A stretch of DNA of 43,036 bases from CAZJLP01 sp964546955 (GCA_964546955.1 CAZJLP010000045.1:1-43036); one strand, 5' to 3'. Numbered from the stretch's first letter, positions 25,250 through 34,150 are shown. Numbers and translations: made by a program. Notes: generated from the sequence alone by a model not told the origin.

Positions 25250-26353
25250 ATGGTGTCTCCCTCCGTCACTTCTCTGACAAAAATCCTCGTCGCTGTCGCG
25301 CTGCTCGCCGTCCTCACGCAGCTGTCCGCTGTCGGTGCGACCATTTCGGTCCTCGCGGGCACGGGGAGCAAAGGTTTCGCGGGCGACGGCGGGCCGGCCC
25401 AGGACGCACAATTCAGCGAGCCATCGGGCGTGGCGAGAGGACCCGACGGCGCGCTTTATCTCTGCGACACCACGAACCATCGCATCCGCCGCATCGGGGC
25501 GGACGGAAAAATCGAGACCGTGGCGGGGAGCGGCGAAGCCGGCTGGTCCGGTGACGGAGGCCCGGCGCTTTCCGCCCAACTGAACGAACCTTGGGAGGTG
25601 CGTTTCGATGCCAAAGGCCATCTTTATTGGGTCGAGCGATTGAGTCACACCGTCCGCAAGCTCGACCTGAAGACAGGCATCGTGACGACGGTGGCCGGCT
25701 GTGGCCGATCGGGCTTCGGTGGAGACGGCCAACGCGCCACGGATGCCCTCATGAACCAGCCGCATAGCATCGCGTTCGACAAGCACGGCGATCTCTTTAT
25801 CTGCGACATCCGCAATCACCGTATCCGCGTGGTGAATATGTCGACCGGCATCATCACGACCTTTGCCGGCACTGGCGAGCGACGCGCCACCGCCGACGGT
25901 TCGCCGATTTCAGACACTCCGCTCAACGGCCCGCGCGCGATCGATTTCGACGCCGAAGGGAACCTCTGGCTGGTCCTGCGCGAGGCGCATGCGGTGGTAA
26001 AATTCGATTTCCGCGAGGATAAGATCCGCCGCATCGCGGGCACCGGGGCTCAGGGATTTAGCGGAGACGAAGGTCCGGCGAAGGAAGCATTTCTCAATGG
26101 GCCCAAGGGCATCTACGTAGCTCCAGGCGGGGCCGTGTACATCGCCGACACGGAGAACCACGCCATCCGCCGCATCGATCCGAAAGCGGGCACTATTCAC
26201 GCCGTGGCAGGCGGAGCGGGAAAGGGCGACGGGCCGGACGGCCCGCCCGAAAAATGCCGGCTAAATCGCCCTCATGCCGTCTATGTCGATCGCGACGGCG
26301 CTATCATCATCAGCGACACGCTGAATCAGCGACTCCGGGGTATGCGGCCGTAG
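25250..26353 (+). CDS. Secreted NHL-repeat beta-propeller protein
   Basis: About 367 aa from the ATG at 25250, which begins signal peptide ...KILVAVALLAVLTQLSAVGA. The mature protein is made of about six NHL-type blades of roughly 55 residues. Each has an AGTG(S)xGFxGDGGPA loop (first GSKGFAGDGGPAQDAQF, then GWSGDGGPAL, GFGGDGQRAT, GFSGDEGPA) followed by (L/I)xxPxGVxxDxxGxLYxxDxxNHRIRRI. Such propellers bind proteins or ligands and have no fixed enzyme role. The gene is divergent from the GH50-type gene across 135 bp, so a shared promoter region is likely. A longer frame from 25121 lacks signal-like sequence. Confidence 0.82.
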   Translation: MVSPSVTSLTKILVAVALLAVLTQLSAVGATISVLAGTGSKGFAGDGGPAQDAQFSEPSGVARGPDGALYLCDTTNHRIRRIGADGKIETVAGSGEAGWSGDGGPALSAQLNEPWEVRFDAKGHLYWVERLSHTVRKLDLKTGIVTTVAGCGRSGFGGDGQRATDALMNQPHSIAFDKHGDLFICDIRNHRIRVVNMSTGIITTFAGTGERRATADGSPISDTPLNGPRAIDFDAEGNLWLVLREAHAVVKFDFREDKIRRIAGTGAQGFSGDEGPAKEAFLNGPKGIYVAPGGAVYIADTENHAIRRIDPKAGTIHAVAGGAGKGDGPDGPPEKCRLNRPHAVYVDRDGAIIISDTLNQRLRGMRP

Positions 26354-26375
26354 CGGCCGCGGTTTTGGGTTTTGG
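26344..26375 (+). terminator. Probable terminator of the NHL gene
   Basis: A 6-bp stem (GCGGCC / GGCCGC, loop GTAGC) overlaps the stop codon and is followed by GGTTTTGGGTTTT. The T-runs are interrupted by G, so efficiency is uncertain. Confidence 0.45.
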
Positions 26376-26458
26376 GTTACCAAACAGGACGCCCGATCGC
26401 CTTCGCCCACGCGACGTTGCGACCCTCGATTCCACACGCTTGCGCCAACCCAAAACCC
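26361..26458. repeat. Inverted GGGTTTT heptamer pair
   Basis: The left arm at 26361-26378 reads GGTTTTGGGTTTTGGGTT (7-bp period). The right arm at 26447-26458 reads AACCCAAAACCC. It lies in the 124-bp convergent spacer between the NHL gene and the ATPase gene. Confidence 0.65.
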
Positions 26459-26477
26459 GCAACCGACGCGGAACGCG

Positions 26478-27608
26478 TCAGTACAACGTCCGCTCCGATT
26501 CGGCGTCGAAGAGATGGGCGTGCGCCAAGTCGAAAGTGACACGGATCTGTTGGTCCACATCGAAACGATCGGTGGGTCTTACGCGCGCGGTGAAGGAAGT
26601 CGCACCGGCGTTGAGATAAAGATAAGTTTCCGCGCCCATCGGCTCGGACACTTCCACCGTGACATCCAGGGTGCGGCCGGGGTCGGGCTTTCCGAGTGTG
26701 AGCGTATCGTGCACGTTTTCCGGACGAATCCCGAAGACCACGGGCTTTCCGACATGGCTCGAGGCGCGTGCAGCCAGGCGGTCGTCCAGCACGATGGAAA
26801 TGCCGCGGCCACGGTCCACCACTTCCACGAACTGCAATCCGTCTCCGGACCGCACAATTGACCCGCGGAAAAAATTCATCGGAGGGCTGCCGATGAAGCC
26901 CGCAACAAACAAATTGGCCGGTTGATTGTAGAGTGAAAGCGGTTCGGCTACCTGCATGATGTGGCCGTCGCGCATCACGCAAATCCGATCGCCCATGGTC
27001 ATCGCTTCGACCTGATCGTGCGTGACGTAGATCATGGTCGCGCCAAGCCGGGCATGCAGCTTCGAGATTTCAGCGCGCGTCTCGACCCGCATCTTGGCAT
27101 CGAGATTCGACAGCGGCTCGTCGAAAAGAAACACCTTCGGTTTGCGAACAATCGCGCGCCCGACCGCGACACGCTGTCTTTGCCCACCCGAAAGAGCTTT
27201 GGGTTTACGTTGCAGATAGGAATCCAATCCCAACATGGCCGATGCTTCCCGCACGCGCGCGTCGATCTCCGGCTTGGGAAACTTGCGCAGTTTCAGCCCA
27301 AACGCCATGTTCTCGTAGACGGTCATGTGCGGGTAGAGCGCGTAATTCTGAAAGACCATCGCGATGTCGCGATCTTTGGGCAGCACCTCGTTCACCATGC
27401 GCCCGTCGATGGAGATCGTCCCCGCCGTGATCTCCTCCAAGCCTGCGATCATGCGCAGCGTTGTCGACTTGCCGCATCCCGATGGCCCAACCAACACCAT
27501 AAACTCCCGGTCGTGCACCTCGAGGTTGATCCCGTGTACTGCGGTCACGCCGGGTCCGCCGGGCTCGGGGTACACTTTGACGAGGTTCTCGATGACGACT
27601 TTGGCCAT
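26478..27608 (-). CDS. MalK/UgpC-type ABC transporter ATPase
   Basis: 376 aa from the ATG at 27608. Walker A is GPSGCGKST (41-49), the Q-loop VFQNYALYP (85-93), the signature LSGGQRQR (139-146), Walker B VFLFDEP with Glu164, and the H-loop ThrHis197. The C-terminal third (about 240-376) is the TOBE/regulatory domain of carbohydrate importers (MalK, UgpC, MsmX), including FGIRPENVHD. The longest frame starts upstream at 27689 without conserved sequence. No permease or binding-protein genes are next to it, so it may be a shared ATPase serving several sugar importers, as MsmX does in Bacillus; that is inference. Confidence 0.9.
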   Translation of the reverse strand: MAKVVIENLVKVYPEPGGPGVTAVHGINLEVHDREFMVLVGPSGCGKSTTLRMIAGLEEITAGTISIDGRMVNEVLPKDRDIAMVFQNYALYPHMTVYENMAFGLKLRKFPKPEIDARVREASAMLGLDSYLQRKPKALSGGQRQRVAVGRAIVRKPKVFLFDEPLSNLDAKMRVETRAEISKLHARLGATMIYVTHDQVEAMTMGDRICVMRDGHIMQVAEPLSLYNQPANLFVAGFIGSPPMNFFRGSIVRSGDGLQFVEVVDRGRGISIVLDDRLAARASSHVGKPVVFGIRPENVHDTLTLGKPDPGRTLDVTVEVSEPMGAETYLYLNAGATSFTARVRPTDRFDVDQQIRVTFDLAHAHLFDAESERTLY

Positions 27609-27700
27609 GAACGGGGTGGTGGGGCGCGATAAGGCCGCAAAGGTTGGGCACGGGAATGCCGCGGCGCAAGCCACGTTCGCGTGCCTCACGTCGAACCGAG

Positions 27701-27775
27701 GATAGAAGATAGAAAATGGAGACTAGATCCCAGGCTGGGACGCTCGTCTTGATCTATTCTCTATCTTCTAACTGC
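27701..27775. repeat. Inverted heptamer-type repeat pair (GATAGAA)
   Basis: The left arm at 27701-27717 carries GATAGAAGATAGAAAAT. The right arm at 27754-27770 carries CTATTCTCTATCTTCTA, its near-inverse. About 36 bp lies between the arms. It falls in the 199-bp spacer between the TIM barrel and ATPase genes. Confidence 0.65.
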
Positions 27776-27807
27776 GGCTTGATTCTGCTCTGCGACGGCG
27801 TCCGCCG

Positions 27808-28722
27808 TCAGCGCGGGTTCTCTACAAACTCCCCGCCACGGGCTCGTTTGAGGTGGTGGAGGGCATGGACCTGACCGGTCATCTCCCAATCGTCGCGGTA
27901 GACGGGATCGTGCCAGCCTTCAATGTCGATACTGCCGCGAAACCCGTGCCGGCGAAGCTCGCTGATGATATCGGTCCAATTGCTGTCTCCGAAACCGGGA
28001 TGCCGATGATGAACGGCCTGCCGAGGCCCGTGGAAACCCTGCCGGCGAATGACATCCCAGTAGATCGTGGCGTCCTTCCCGTGGAGGTGAAAAATCTTGG
28101 GTACCCAGGTTCGCAATTGCGGCATCGGGTCGATCAACTCGCACATTTGGTGACACGGCTCCCATTCGAGACCGAGGTTTGCCGCGGGCACCGCGTCGAA
28201 CATGAGTTCCCACGCCTCGGGCGACAGCGCGATATTCCAGTCGCCGCTCTGCCAGGTGCCGCCCATCCAGCAGTTTTCAAAGGCGATCCGCACACCTCGA
28301 TCTGAGGCATAGCGCGACAACTCGCCAAATACTTCCTTGAAGCGCGGGATGCTGTCGGGAACGGGTTTGCCGCGGAGCCGTCCGGCAAAGCCGCAGACCA
28401 GATCGGTGCCGAAAGCCCGGGCATGGTCGATGCAGGTCTTCCAAGCTTGGCGCATTTCTTCGCCCGGGCCATCGTGCTCGAGCGCATTGCCATAGATGCC
28501 CAAGGCAGAGATCACGGCGCCGCTGCCGGCAAGCGTCTCGTTCACTTCGCGGGCAAGGATCCCCAAATCGATCCCGCCCAGCGTTCGCGAAAACGTGAGC
28601 TCAAACGACTCAAAGCCATGAGGTAGCAGCTGGCGAAGGTAGGCAGGGGTGTTGCCGCCCTTGCCGGCGAGCGTACCGATGCGAATGGTTTCTTTCGGAT
28701 GGGGTTGGGAAGTCACGGGCAT
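27808..28722 (-). CDS. Sugar phosphate isomerase/epimerase (xylose isomerase-like TIM barrel)
   Basis: 304 aa. The fold is the AP endonuclease 2/xylose-isomerase-like barrel. Metal-ligand candidates lie at the ends of strands: Glu149 (RIAFENC), Glu188 and His191 (LEWEPCHQ), His212/His214 (FHLHGKD), and Glu268 (IDIEGWHD). The family includes keto-sugar isomerases and inositol-pathway enzymes, so the substrate cannot be set. It is divergent from the GH27 gene across about 157 bp and could act on the sugars it releases. The ATG at 28722 is the start, followed by a short linker before the first strand (IRIGTLAG). Confidence 0.82.
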   Translation of the reverse strand: MPVTSQPHPKETIRIGTLAGKGGNTPAYLRQLLPHGFESFELTFSRTLGGIDLGILAREVNETLAGSGAVISALGIYGNALEHDGPGEEMRQAWKTCIDHARAFGTDLVCGFAGRLRGKPVPDSIPRFKEVFGELSRYASDRGVRIAFENCWMGGTWQSGDWNIALSPEAWELMFDAVPAANLGLEWEPCHQMCELIDPMPQLRTWVPKIFHLHGKDATIYWDVIRRQGFHGPRQAVHHRHPGFGDSNWTDIISELRRHGFRGSIDIEGWHDPVYRDDWEMTGQVHALHHLKRARGGEFVENPR

Positions 28723-28879
28723 GTCCTACCCTCTGCGAGTCGAGCCAATCTGCAACCGGCAAGACGCAAGGGGGTTCCTACCCCTTTCCGCAGACAGGCG
28801 CACCATGAAATGGCCTTGCCCGAGGCTTTTCTGGGCGATGAATCTACTGTTTGTTCGGAAACCCCACCCCTTACTGTCC

Positions 28880-30904
28880 ATGACCCTGCATCGTCCTTTT
28901 ATCGCAGCCCTTGCCGCTGCTGTGACAAGTCTCATTGTCGCCGCGCCCGCGCTCCTCGCCGAGGAGGTGCTCCTCTCCGAGGTCGTCAATATTCGACAGG
29001 CCGAGTTCGAATACGGTCGGCCTGTCCTCAACAAAACGACGAAAAACGAGCCGCTCCGCATCGCTGGAAAAACGTTCGAGAAAGGCGTCGGGACCGAAAC
29101 GGACACGACCCTCTTGATCGCGCTGAAAGGAGCCTCGCGTTTCACGGCACTGGTTGGGCTCGATGACGCGACAAAAGCAGGCACGGAGATCTCCGTGGAG
29201 GTTCAACTCGATGGAAAATCTGTCTGGCGGAAAAACCTCAAAGCGGGCCAGCCGCCCGAAACCATCGAGCTCGATGTGCAGGGGAAGAAAGAACTCGCCC
29301 TTATCGGAAGCGACCTTGGCAACGAGATCACGCATGCGCTCCTCAACTGGGTGGATGCGAAATTCGTGTATGCCGGCGACAAACCGGCGCCCCTGCCCGT
29401 ACCGACGTTTGTCGAGCAAGCCGTGGTCCTGACGCCAAAACCCTCACCACAGCCGCGCATCAACGGCGCCCGCGTCTTCGGCGTGCGCCCAGGCAATCCG
29501 TTCTTCTTCCAAATTCCAGCCACCGGCCAACGGCCCATGTCGTTCGCGGCCGACAGGCTGCCACCCGGTCTCAGCGTGAATAAGGATACCGGCCTGATCA
29601 CCGGCAAGATCGAGAAAGCGGGCACACACGAGGTTCTACTCCGCGCCACAAACGCGTTGGGCAAGGACGAGAAAAAGCTCCGAATCGCGGTGGGCGAGGA
29701 ACTGGCCCTCACGCCACCTATGGGCTGGAACAGTTGGAATTGCTGGGGGCCGGAAGTCGACGCGGAGAAAGTACGCCGATCCGCGCGCGCGATGGTCGAC
29801 AAGGGACTGGTCCAGCACGGCTGGAGTTACGTCAACATTGACGACGCCTGGCAGGCGCCCGACCGCGGCGGCCCCCACCACGCCATCCAGCCGAATCAGA
29901 AGTTCGCGAACCTGAAGGGCTTGGTGGATGAGATTCACGCCATGGGTCTGAAAGTGGGCATCTATTCCACACCCTGGGACACCTCTTACGCCGGATACAT
30001 TGGCGGGAGCTCCGACAATCCGGAAGGCAAATGGTCAGCCGACATGGTGAGCGAAGGCGGACGGCGCCGTCGACACCAGGGGAAGATTTCGTTCGCCGAA
30101 AACGATGCGAAGCAATGGGCCGAATGGGGCATCGACTACCTGAAGTACGACTGGAATCCGAAGAGCACGAGCCCTCAGGAAACGGCCGAGGAGTTTACGA
30201 ACTACGTAGCGACGATGGGACGCGCCCTGCGCGCGTCCGGGCGCGACATGGTCTACAGCTATTCCAACAGCATGCCGTTCGAGTGGGTCGCCGAACAGGC
30301 GAAGGTCCTCAACGCCTGGAGAACGACCGGCGACATCCACGACACCTGGGCCAGCATGAGCCGCATTGGTTTCGGCCAGGACAAATGGCGCTCACACGCA
30401 AAACCGGGTCACTGGAACGATCCGGATATGCTTGTCGTGGGTTACGTCGATGTCGGCCGCGGTAAAAACCTACACCCGACGCGCCTGACGCCAAACGAGC
30501 AGTACACGCACATCAGTCTATGGAGCCTGCTCGCGGCCCCCCTCCTCATCGGTTGCGATCTGGAGCGCGCGGACGAGTTCACGATCAGCCTGCTCACGAA
30601 CGACGAAGTGCTGGCGATCAACCAGGACGAACTCGGCAAGCAGGCCGCGCAGGTTGTCGTGGACGGCCGCCGCCAAGTCTGGGTGCGCGAGCTTTCCGAC
30701 GGGTCGCGTGCGATCGGATTCTTCAACCTGCACAAGCAAGCCCAGCCAATCAAGGCCACCTTCGCCCAGCTCGGGCTGAGCGGCGCGCAGCGCGTCCGCG
30801 ACGTCTGGCGACAAAAGGATCTCCCTGTCGCGAAGGACGCGTTCAGTTTCGAGGTCCCACGTCACGGTGCCGTCCTGATCCGCGTCTGGCCGGAGAAAAG
30901 GTAG
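28880..30904 (+). CDS. Secreted alpha-galactosidase (GH27) with NPCBM domain
   Basis: 674 aa from the ATG at 28880 (signal peptide ...AAVTSLIVAAPALLA). The N-terminal module (about 30-165, with AGKTFEKGVGTETDT) is an NPCBM carbohydrate-binding domain, next comes a putative-Ig segment (about 195-272, with RLPPGLSVNKDTGLITGKI), then the GH27 catalytic domain opening with TPPMGWNSWNCWG at 278. The nucleophile is Asp424 in LKYDWNP; the WNDPDM motif (512-517) carries the acid/base Asp. The C-terminal beta domain ends at 674. It removes terminal alpha-galactose from galactosides or galactomannan; the released galactose would suit galK. The longer frame from 28649 overlaps the divergent gene and is rejected. 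Confidence 0.92.
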   Translation: MTLHRPFIAALAAAVTSLIVAAPALLAEEVLLSEVVNIRQAEFEYGRPVLNKTTKNEPLRIAGKTFEKGVGTETDTTLLIALKGASRFTALVGLDDATKAGTEISVEVQLDGKSVWRKNLKAGQPPETIELDVQGKKELALIGSDLGNEITHALLNWVDAKFVYAGDKPAPLPVPTFVEQAVVLTPKPSPQPRINGARVFGVRPGNPFFFQIPATGQRPMSFAADRLPPGLSVNKDTGLITGKIEKAGTHEVLLRATNALGKDEKKLRIAVGEELALTPPMGWNSWNCWGPEVDAEKVRRSARAMVDKGLVQHGWSYVNIDDAWQAPDRGGPHHAIQPNQKFANLKGLVDEIHAMGLKVGIYSTPWDTSYAGYIGGSSDNPEGKWSADMVSEGGRRRRHQGKISFAENDAKQWAEWGIDYLKYDWNPKSTSPQETAEEFTNYVATMGRALRASGRDMVYSYSNSMPFEWVAEQAKVLNAWRTTGDIHDTWASMSRIGFGQDKWRSHAKPGHWNDPDMLVVGYVDVGRGKNLHPTRLTPNEQYTHISLWSLLAAPLLIGCDLERADEFTISLLTNDEVLAINQDELGKQAAQVVVDGRRQVWVRELSDGSRAIGFFNLHKQAQPIKATFAQLGLSGAQRVRDVWRQKDLPVAKDAFSFEVPRHGAVLIRVWPEKR

Positions 30905-30937
30905 GACCGGTCCCTAGGCCATCTGCCGTCTGGAATT

Positions 30938-31002
30938 GGTGGAGCGCGATCTCTCCCTCGACTTCGCTCGGGACCCTGAGCCCGTCGAACGGGCGAGCGC
31001 GC
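30938..31002 (-). repeat. Hairpin-CCACC repeat interrupted by another palindrome
   Basis: The element reads GGTGGAGCGCGATCTC (30938-30953), then a 40-bp insert (30954-30993), then CGAGCGCGC (30994-31002). Without the insert it restores the AGCGCG-type element seen at 22718-22743 exactly. Confidence 0.8.
30954..30993. repeat. 40-bp TCGACTTCGCTCGGG palindrome
   Basis: An imperfect inverted repeat: CCCTCGAC...CTCGGG on the left against CCTGAGC...GTCGAACGGG on the right. Sequences of this type (TTCGACTTCGCTCAGG...CTGAGCCTGTCGAA) are frequent intergenic repeats in many bacteria. It sits exactly in the middle of a hairpin-CCACC element. Confidence 0.65.
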
Positions 31003-31058
31003 TGGTTCGACGCCGTCTGCACTGCGCCGTTGCAGTCGAACTCGAACCGAACGCATAC

Positions 31059-31085
31059 CAACGCGCTCGGAGATCGCGTTCCAGC
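31059..31085 (+). repeat. Hairpin-CCACC repeat, AACGCG type, degenerate tail
   Basis: AACGCG / CGCGTT stem around CTCGGAGAT, followed by CCAGCTC (tail mutated from CCACCTC). It is the inverted partner of the interrupted copy 56 bp upstream. Confidence 0.7.
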
Positions 31086-31206
31086 TCGACCACACCCCGC
31101 TGCCCTACCCCCGCCTGACCGTCTTTTACATTCGCCTTCGCCTGCCCGAAGCCTACGGTCGAATCGCTTTCTCGTTCAACGTCCGCGCAACGTCGTTTTC
31201 ATCCCC

Positions 31207-31692
31207 ATGAGCCAATTTTCTCTTCTCATCAATGGGCAGTCCCGCAGCGTCGAGGTCGCGTCAGATACGCCGCTCCTCTGGGTTCTCCGCGACAACTTGG
31301 ATCTCGTCGGAACGAAGTACGGCTGCGGCATCGGGGTGTGCGGCGCCTGCACGATTCACCTAGATGGACAACCTTCGCGGTCATGCCAGCTACCTGTGTC
31401 CGCCGTCGGCGGCAAATCGGTGGTTACGATAGAAGGACTATCCGCGGACGGATCGCATGCTCTGCAGAAAGCCTGGTGCGAACTGGATGTGCCACAATGT
31501 GGTTACTGCCAATCCGGCCAAATAATGACCGCCGCCGCCCTTTTAAAAAGTAAACCCAAACCGAGCGACGCCGATATCGATGAGGCCATGGCGGGCAATC
31601 TCTGCCGTTGCGCCACGTATGTCCGCATTCGCTCGGGCATTCATCGCGCCGCGGCGCTCGCCGCCAGCGGTGGAAAGGAGGGCGCCAAATGA
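31207..31692 (+). CDS. iorA: IorA-like [2Fe-2S] subunit of a molybdenum oxidoreductase
   Basis: 161 aa from the ATG at 31207. The N-terminal plant-type [2Fe-2S] ligand set is Cys40, Cys45, Cys48 and Cys60 (YGCGIGVCGACTIHL). The second, helical [2Fe-2S] set is Cys98, Cys101, Cys133 and Cys135 (QCGYCQSGQ and NLCRCATY). This is the electron-transfer subunit of xanthine dehydrogenase-family enzymes of the isoquinoline 1-oxidoreductase type. It overlaps iorB by 4 bp (31689-31692), giving a coupled pair. The frame open from 30520 is noise within the GH27 gene. The physiological substrate is unknown and may be an aldehyde rather than isoquinoline. Confidence 0.92.
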   Translation: MSQFSLLINGQSRSVEVASDTPLLWVLRDNLDLVGTKYGCGIGVCGACTIHLDGQPSRSCQLPVSAVGGKSVVTIEGLSADGSHALQKAWCELDVPQCGYCQSGQIMTAAALLKSKPKPSDADIDEAMAGNLCRCATYVRIRSGIHRAAALAASGGKEGAK

Positions 31693-33944
31693 GCTCCCTC
31701 ATTCTCGATCGCCGCGACTTTCTGCAACTCTCCGCCGTCGCCGGAGGCGGACTCATGCTGGGCTTTTCGGTCGGTCACGCCGCCGCGCCAGCCGCCGCGG
31801 CGGGCAATAGCTCCGCCGCAGGTGCCGCCACGCCTTTCGCACCCAATATTTATGTCCGGATCGGCCGTGACGGCATCGCCACGATTATTTCGAAGAACCC
31901 CGAGACGGGCCAGGGGGTGAAAACCGCCTTTCCCATGGTGATTGCGGAAGAACTCGAGATCGACTGGAAGGACGTCGTGGTCGAACAAGTCGGCTATGAT
32001 TCTCGCTATCCCCGCCAGGTCGCGGGCGGAAGCGGTGCTACCCCGGCCGACTACATGCGGATGCGCCGGGCCGGCGCGGTGGTGCGAGAGCTCCTGATCG
32101 CCGCAGCGGCGCAGAAATGGAGCGTCCCCGCAGCCGAATGTTTTGCCGAACACGGTACGGTCGTTCACAAGCCGTCGGGCAAAAAGCTGCCCTACGGGGA
32201 ACTCGTGGATCTCGCCGCTACGTTGAAGGTACCGGACGAGAAGGATGTGAAGTTGAAAGACCGGAAGGATTTCAAACTGCTCGGCACGCGCATCGGAGGG
32301 GTCGACAATCAGAAAATCGTCACGGGCCAGCGGCTCTTCGGCTTAGACACGAAAGTGCCCGGGATGCTCTACGCCGTGTTCGAAAAATGTCCGGCCTTCG
32401 GCGCCAAAGTCGCCAAAGCCAACGTGGACGAGGTTCGGAAGGCGGCCGGTGTTAAACATGTGGCAGTCTCTGAAGGCGGGGGACCTTTCAACGGTTTAGT
32501 GCCGGGGGTAGCCATCGTAGCCGACTCCTATTGGGCGGCGGAGACGGCTCGCAAGCAGCTGAAGGTCGAATGGGCTCCGGGATTGGCGGCTGAATTGAAC
32601 GAGTCCGAAGCTTGGGACCAAAAAGCCGCGGAGCTCGCGAAAGGCAAAGCCACCTCCACGCTCCATAATGTCGGAGATGTCGAGGCCATCCTGAGCAAAG
32701 GCGGAAAGGTGGTGGAGGCTAATTACAAATACCCTTTCGTCGCCCATGCGACACTCGAGCCACAGAACTGCACCGCCCACTTCAAGGAGGGGAAAGTGGA
32801 GGTTTGGGCGCCGACGCAAACGCCCGAAGACTCCGCCAAGCTCGTCGCCAAGACATTAGGGATAGATCTGGCGGCGGTGACGCTGCACATGATCCGCGGC
32901 GGCGGCGGCTTCGGCCGTCGCATCATGAACGACTATGCGGCGGAGGCGGCGTGGATCTCCAAGCAATGCGGAGCTCCGGTCAAACTCGTGTGGAATCGCG
33001 AGGACGACATGCGCCACGACTTCTATCGGCCTGGCGGGTACCACCACCTGCGCGCGGCCGTCGACGACTCGGGGAAGATCGCCGCTTGGCACAACCATTT
33101 CGTGACGTTCACCCTCGGTTCGGCCAGGCCCACCGCGGGCGACGATGGAAAAACAAACGCGCCGCGGGCAGCTGATGGCGGCAACATGAGCGGTGACGAA
33201 TTTCCAGGCCGCTTCGTGCCGAATTTCCGGCAGGAGATGTCGTTTATTCGCTTTCACGCGCCCACCGGCTGGTGGCGCGCACCGGGCAGCTGCGCCTATG
33301 CGTGGACCTTTCAATGCTTCATCGACGAACTCGCGCACGCCGCGGGCCGCGACACGGTCGAGTTCCGTCTCGATCTCCTCGGCGAACCGCGCGAAGTCAA
33401 AGCGGCCGACGGAAAAGGCCAGGGTTATGACGCCGGGCGCATGCGCGGGGTCGTCGAGCTTGCCGCGAAGAAATCGAATTGGGGCAAGAAGCTGCCGAAG
33501 GGCCAGGGCCAAGGCATTGCTTTCCACTACAGCCACCGCGGTTACGTCGCGATGGTAGCGGACGTTACGGTGGCCAAAGACGGCACGCTAAAGGTTTCGG
33601 ATGTCACGGTCGCCGTGGACGTCGGTCCGATCATGAACCTCAGTGGAGCGGAAGCCCAATCGGAAGGCTCCGTGATCGACGGCCTCAGTGCGGCGTGGTT
33701 TCAGGAGATCACCTTTGAGAAAGGTGCAGCCGTGCAGAAAAACTTCGCAGATCATCCGATGCTGCGCATCCAGGATGCGCCGCGGGTGACAACGCACTTC
33801 ATCCAGAACGACATCGCACCCACCGGGCTGGGAGAACCCGTCCTCCCGCCGATAGCGCCCGCGGTTTGCAACGCCATCTTCGCCGCCATCGGAAAGCGCA
33901 TCCGCGAACTCCCGATTACCAAGACCGACCTATCCTGGTCCTGA
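31689..33944 (+). CDS. iorB: IorB-like molybdopterin-binding subunit, Tat-exported
   Basis: 751 aa. The N-terminus has a twin-arginine signal, DRRDFLQLSAVAGGGLMLGF, so the enzyme is probably folded with cofactor and exported to the periplasm; IorA, lacking a signal, would ride along. The molybdenum-binding region includes IRGGGGFGRRIMNDY and the catalytic Glu motif GLGEPVLPP near the C-terminus. Two repeats of the aldehyde-oxidase-type domain give the IorB length of about 750 aa. The reaction is hydroxylation of an N-heterocycle or oxidation of an aldehyde. Electron acceptors (cytochrome c or quinone) are not encoded beside it. Confidence 0.9.
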   Translation: MSSLILDRRDFLQLSAVAGGGLMLGFSVGHAAAPAAAAGNSSAAGAATPFAPNIYVRIGRDGIATIISKNPETGQGVKTAFPMVIAEELEIDWKDVVVEQVGYDSRYPRQVAGGSGATPADYMRMRRAGAVVRELLIAAAAQKWSVPAAECFAEHGTVVHKPSGKKLPYGELVDLAATLKVPDEKDVKLKDRKDFKLLGTRIGGVDNQKIVTGQRLFGLDTKVPGMLYAVFEKCPAFGAKVAKANVDEVRKAAGVKHVAVSEGGGPFNGLVPGVAIVADSYWAAETARKQLKVEWAPGLAAELNESEAWDQKAAELAKGKATSTLHNVGDVEAILSKGGKVVEANYKYPFVAHATLEPQNCTAHFKEGKVEVWAPTQTPEDSAKLVAKTLGIDLAAVTLHMIRGGGGFGRRIMNDYAAEAAWISKQCGAPVKLVWNREDDMRHDFYRPGGYHHLRAAVDDSGKIAAWHNHFVTFTLGSARPTAGDDGKTNAPRAADGGNMSGDEFPGRFVPNFRQEMSFIRFHAPTGWWRAPGSCAYAWTFQCFIDELAHAAGRDTVEFRLDLLGEPREVKAADGKGQGYDAGRMRGVVELAAKKSNWGKKLPKGQGQGIAFHYSHRGYVAMVADVTVAKDGTLKVSDVTVAVDVGPIMNLSGAEAQSEGSVIDGLSAAWFQEITFEKGAAVQKNFADHPMLRIQDAPRVTTHFIQNDIAPTGLGEPVLPPIAPAVCNAIFAAIGKRIRELPITKTDLSWS

Positions 33945-34150
33945 AGCGCGGAACGTGCCCACCCGCTTCCCGCTAGGCCGATCAACAACGTTCTAAGCTG
34001 CTCTTAGCAGGCCGTTCCGGGCCCTGCAACGATGGCACCACGCGCTCGCCTCCTTCCCGGCTGCGCATCCAGAATCAGTCGTTTGCGCACTTACGCGCGT
34101 CTTAGTCCCCGTTCGCACTTTTCTCGCCATCCTCCTCCTCGCGTCTTAAT

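Larger units (their letters stand above)
30905..31206. other. 302-bp spacer built largely of repeats
   Basis: No gene is seen. It holds an inverted pair of hairpin-CCACC elements (30938-31002 and 31059-31085) facing each other across 56 bp, the first interrupted by another palindrome. The remainder before iorA (31086-31206) shows nothing recognisable. Confidence 0.55.

Noticed and set aside
25115..25819. 5' extension of the agarase-like gene on the minus strand
   Set aside because: It overlaps the divergent NHL gene and lacks a signal or domain; the ATG at 25114 starts a signal peptide.
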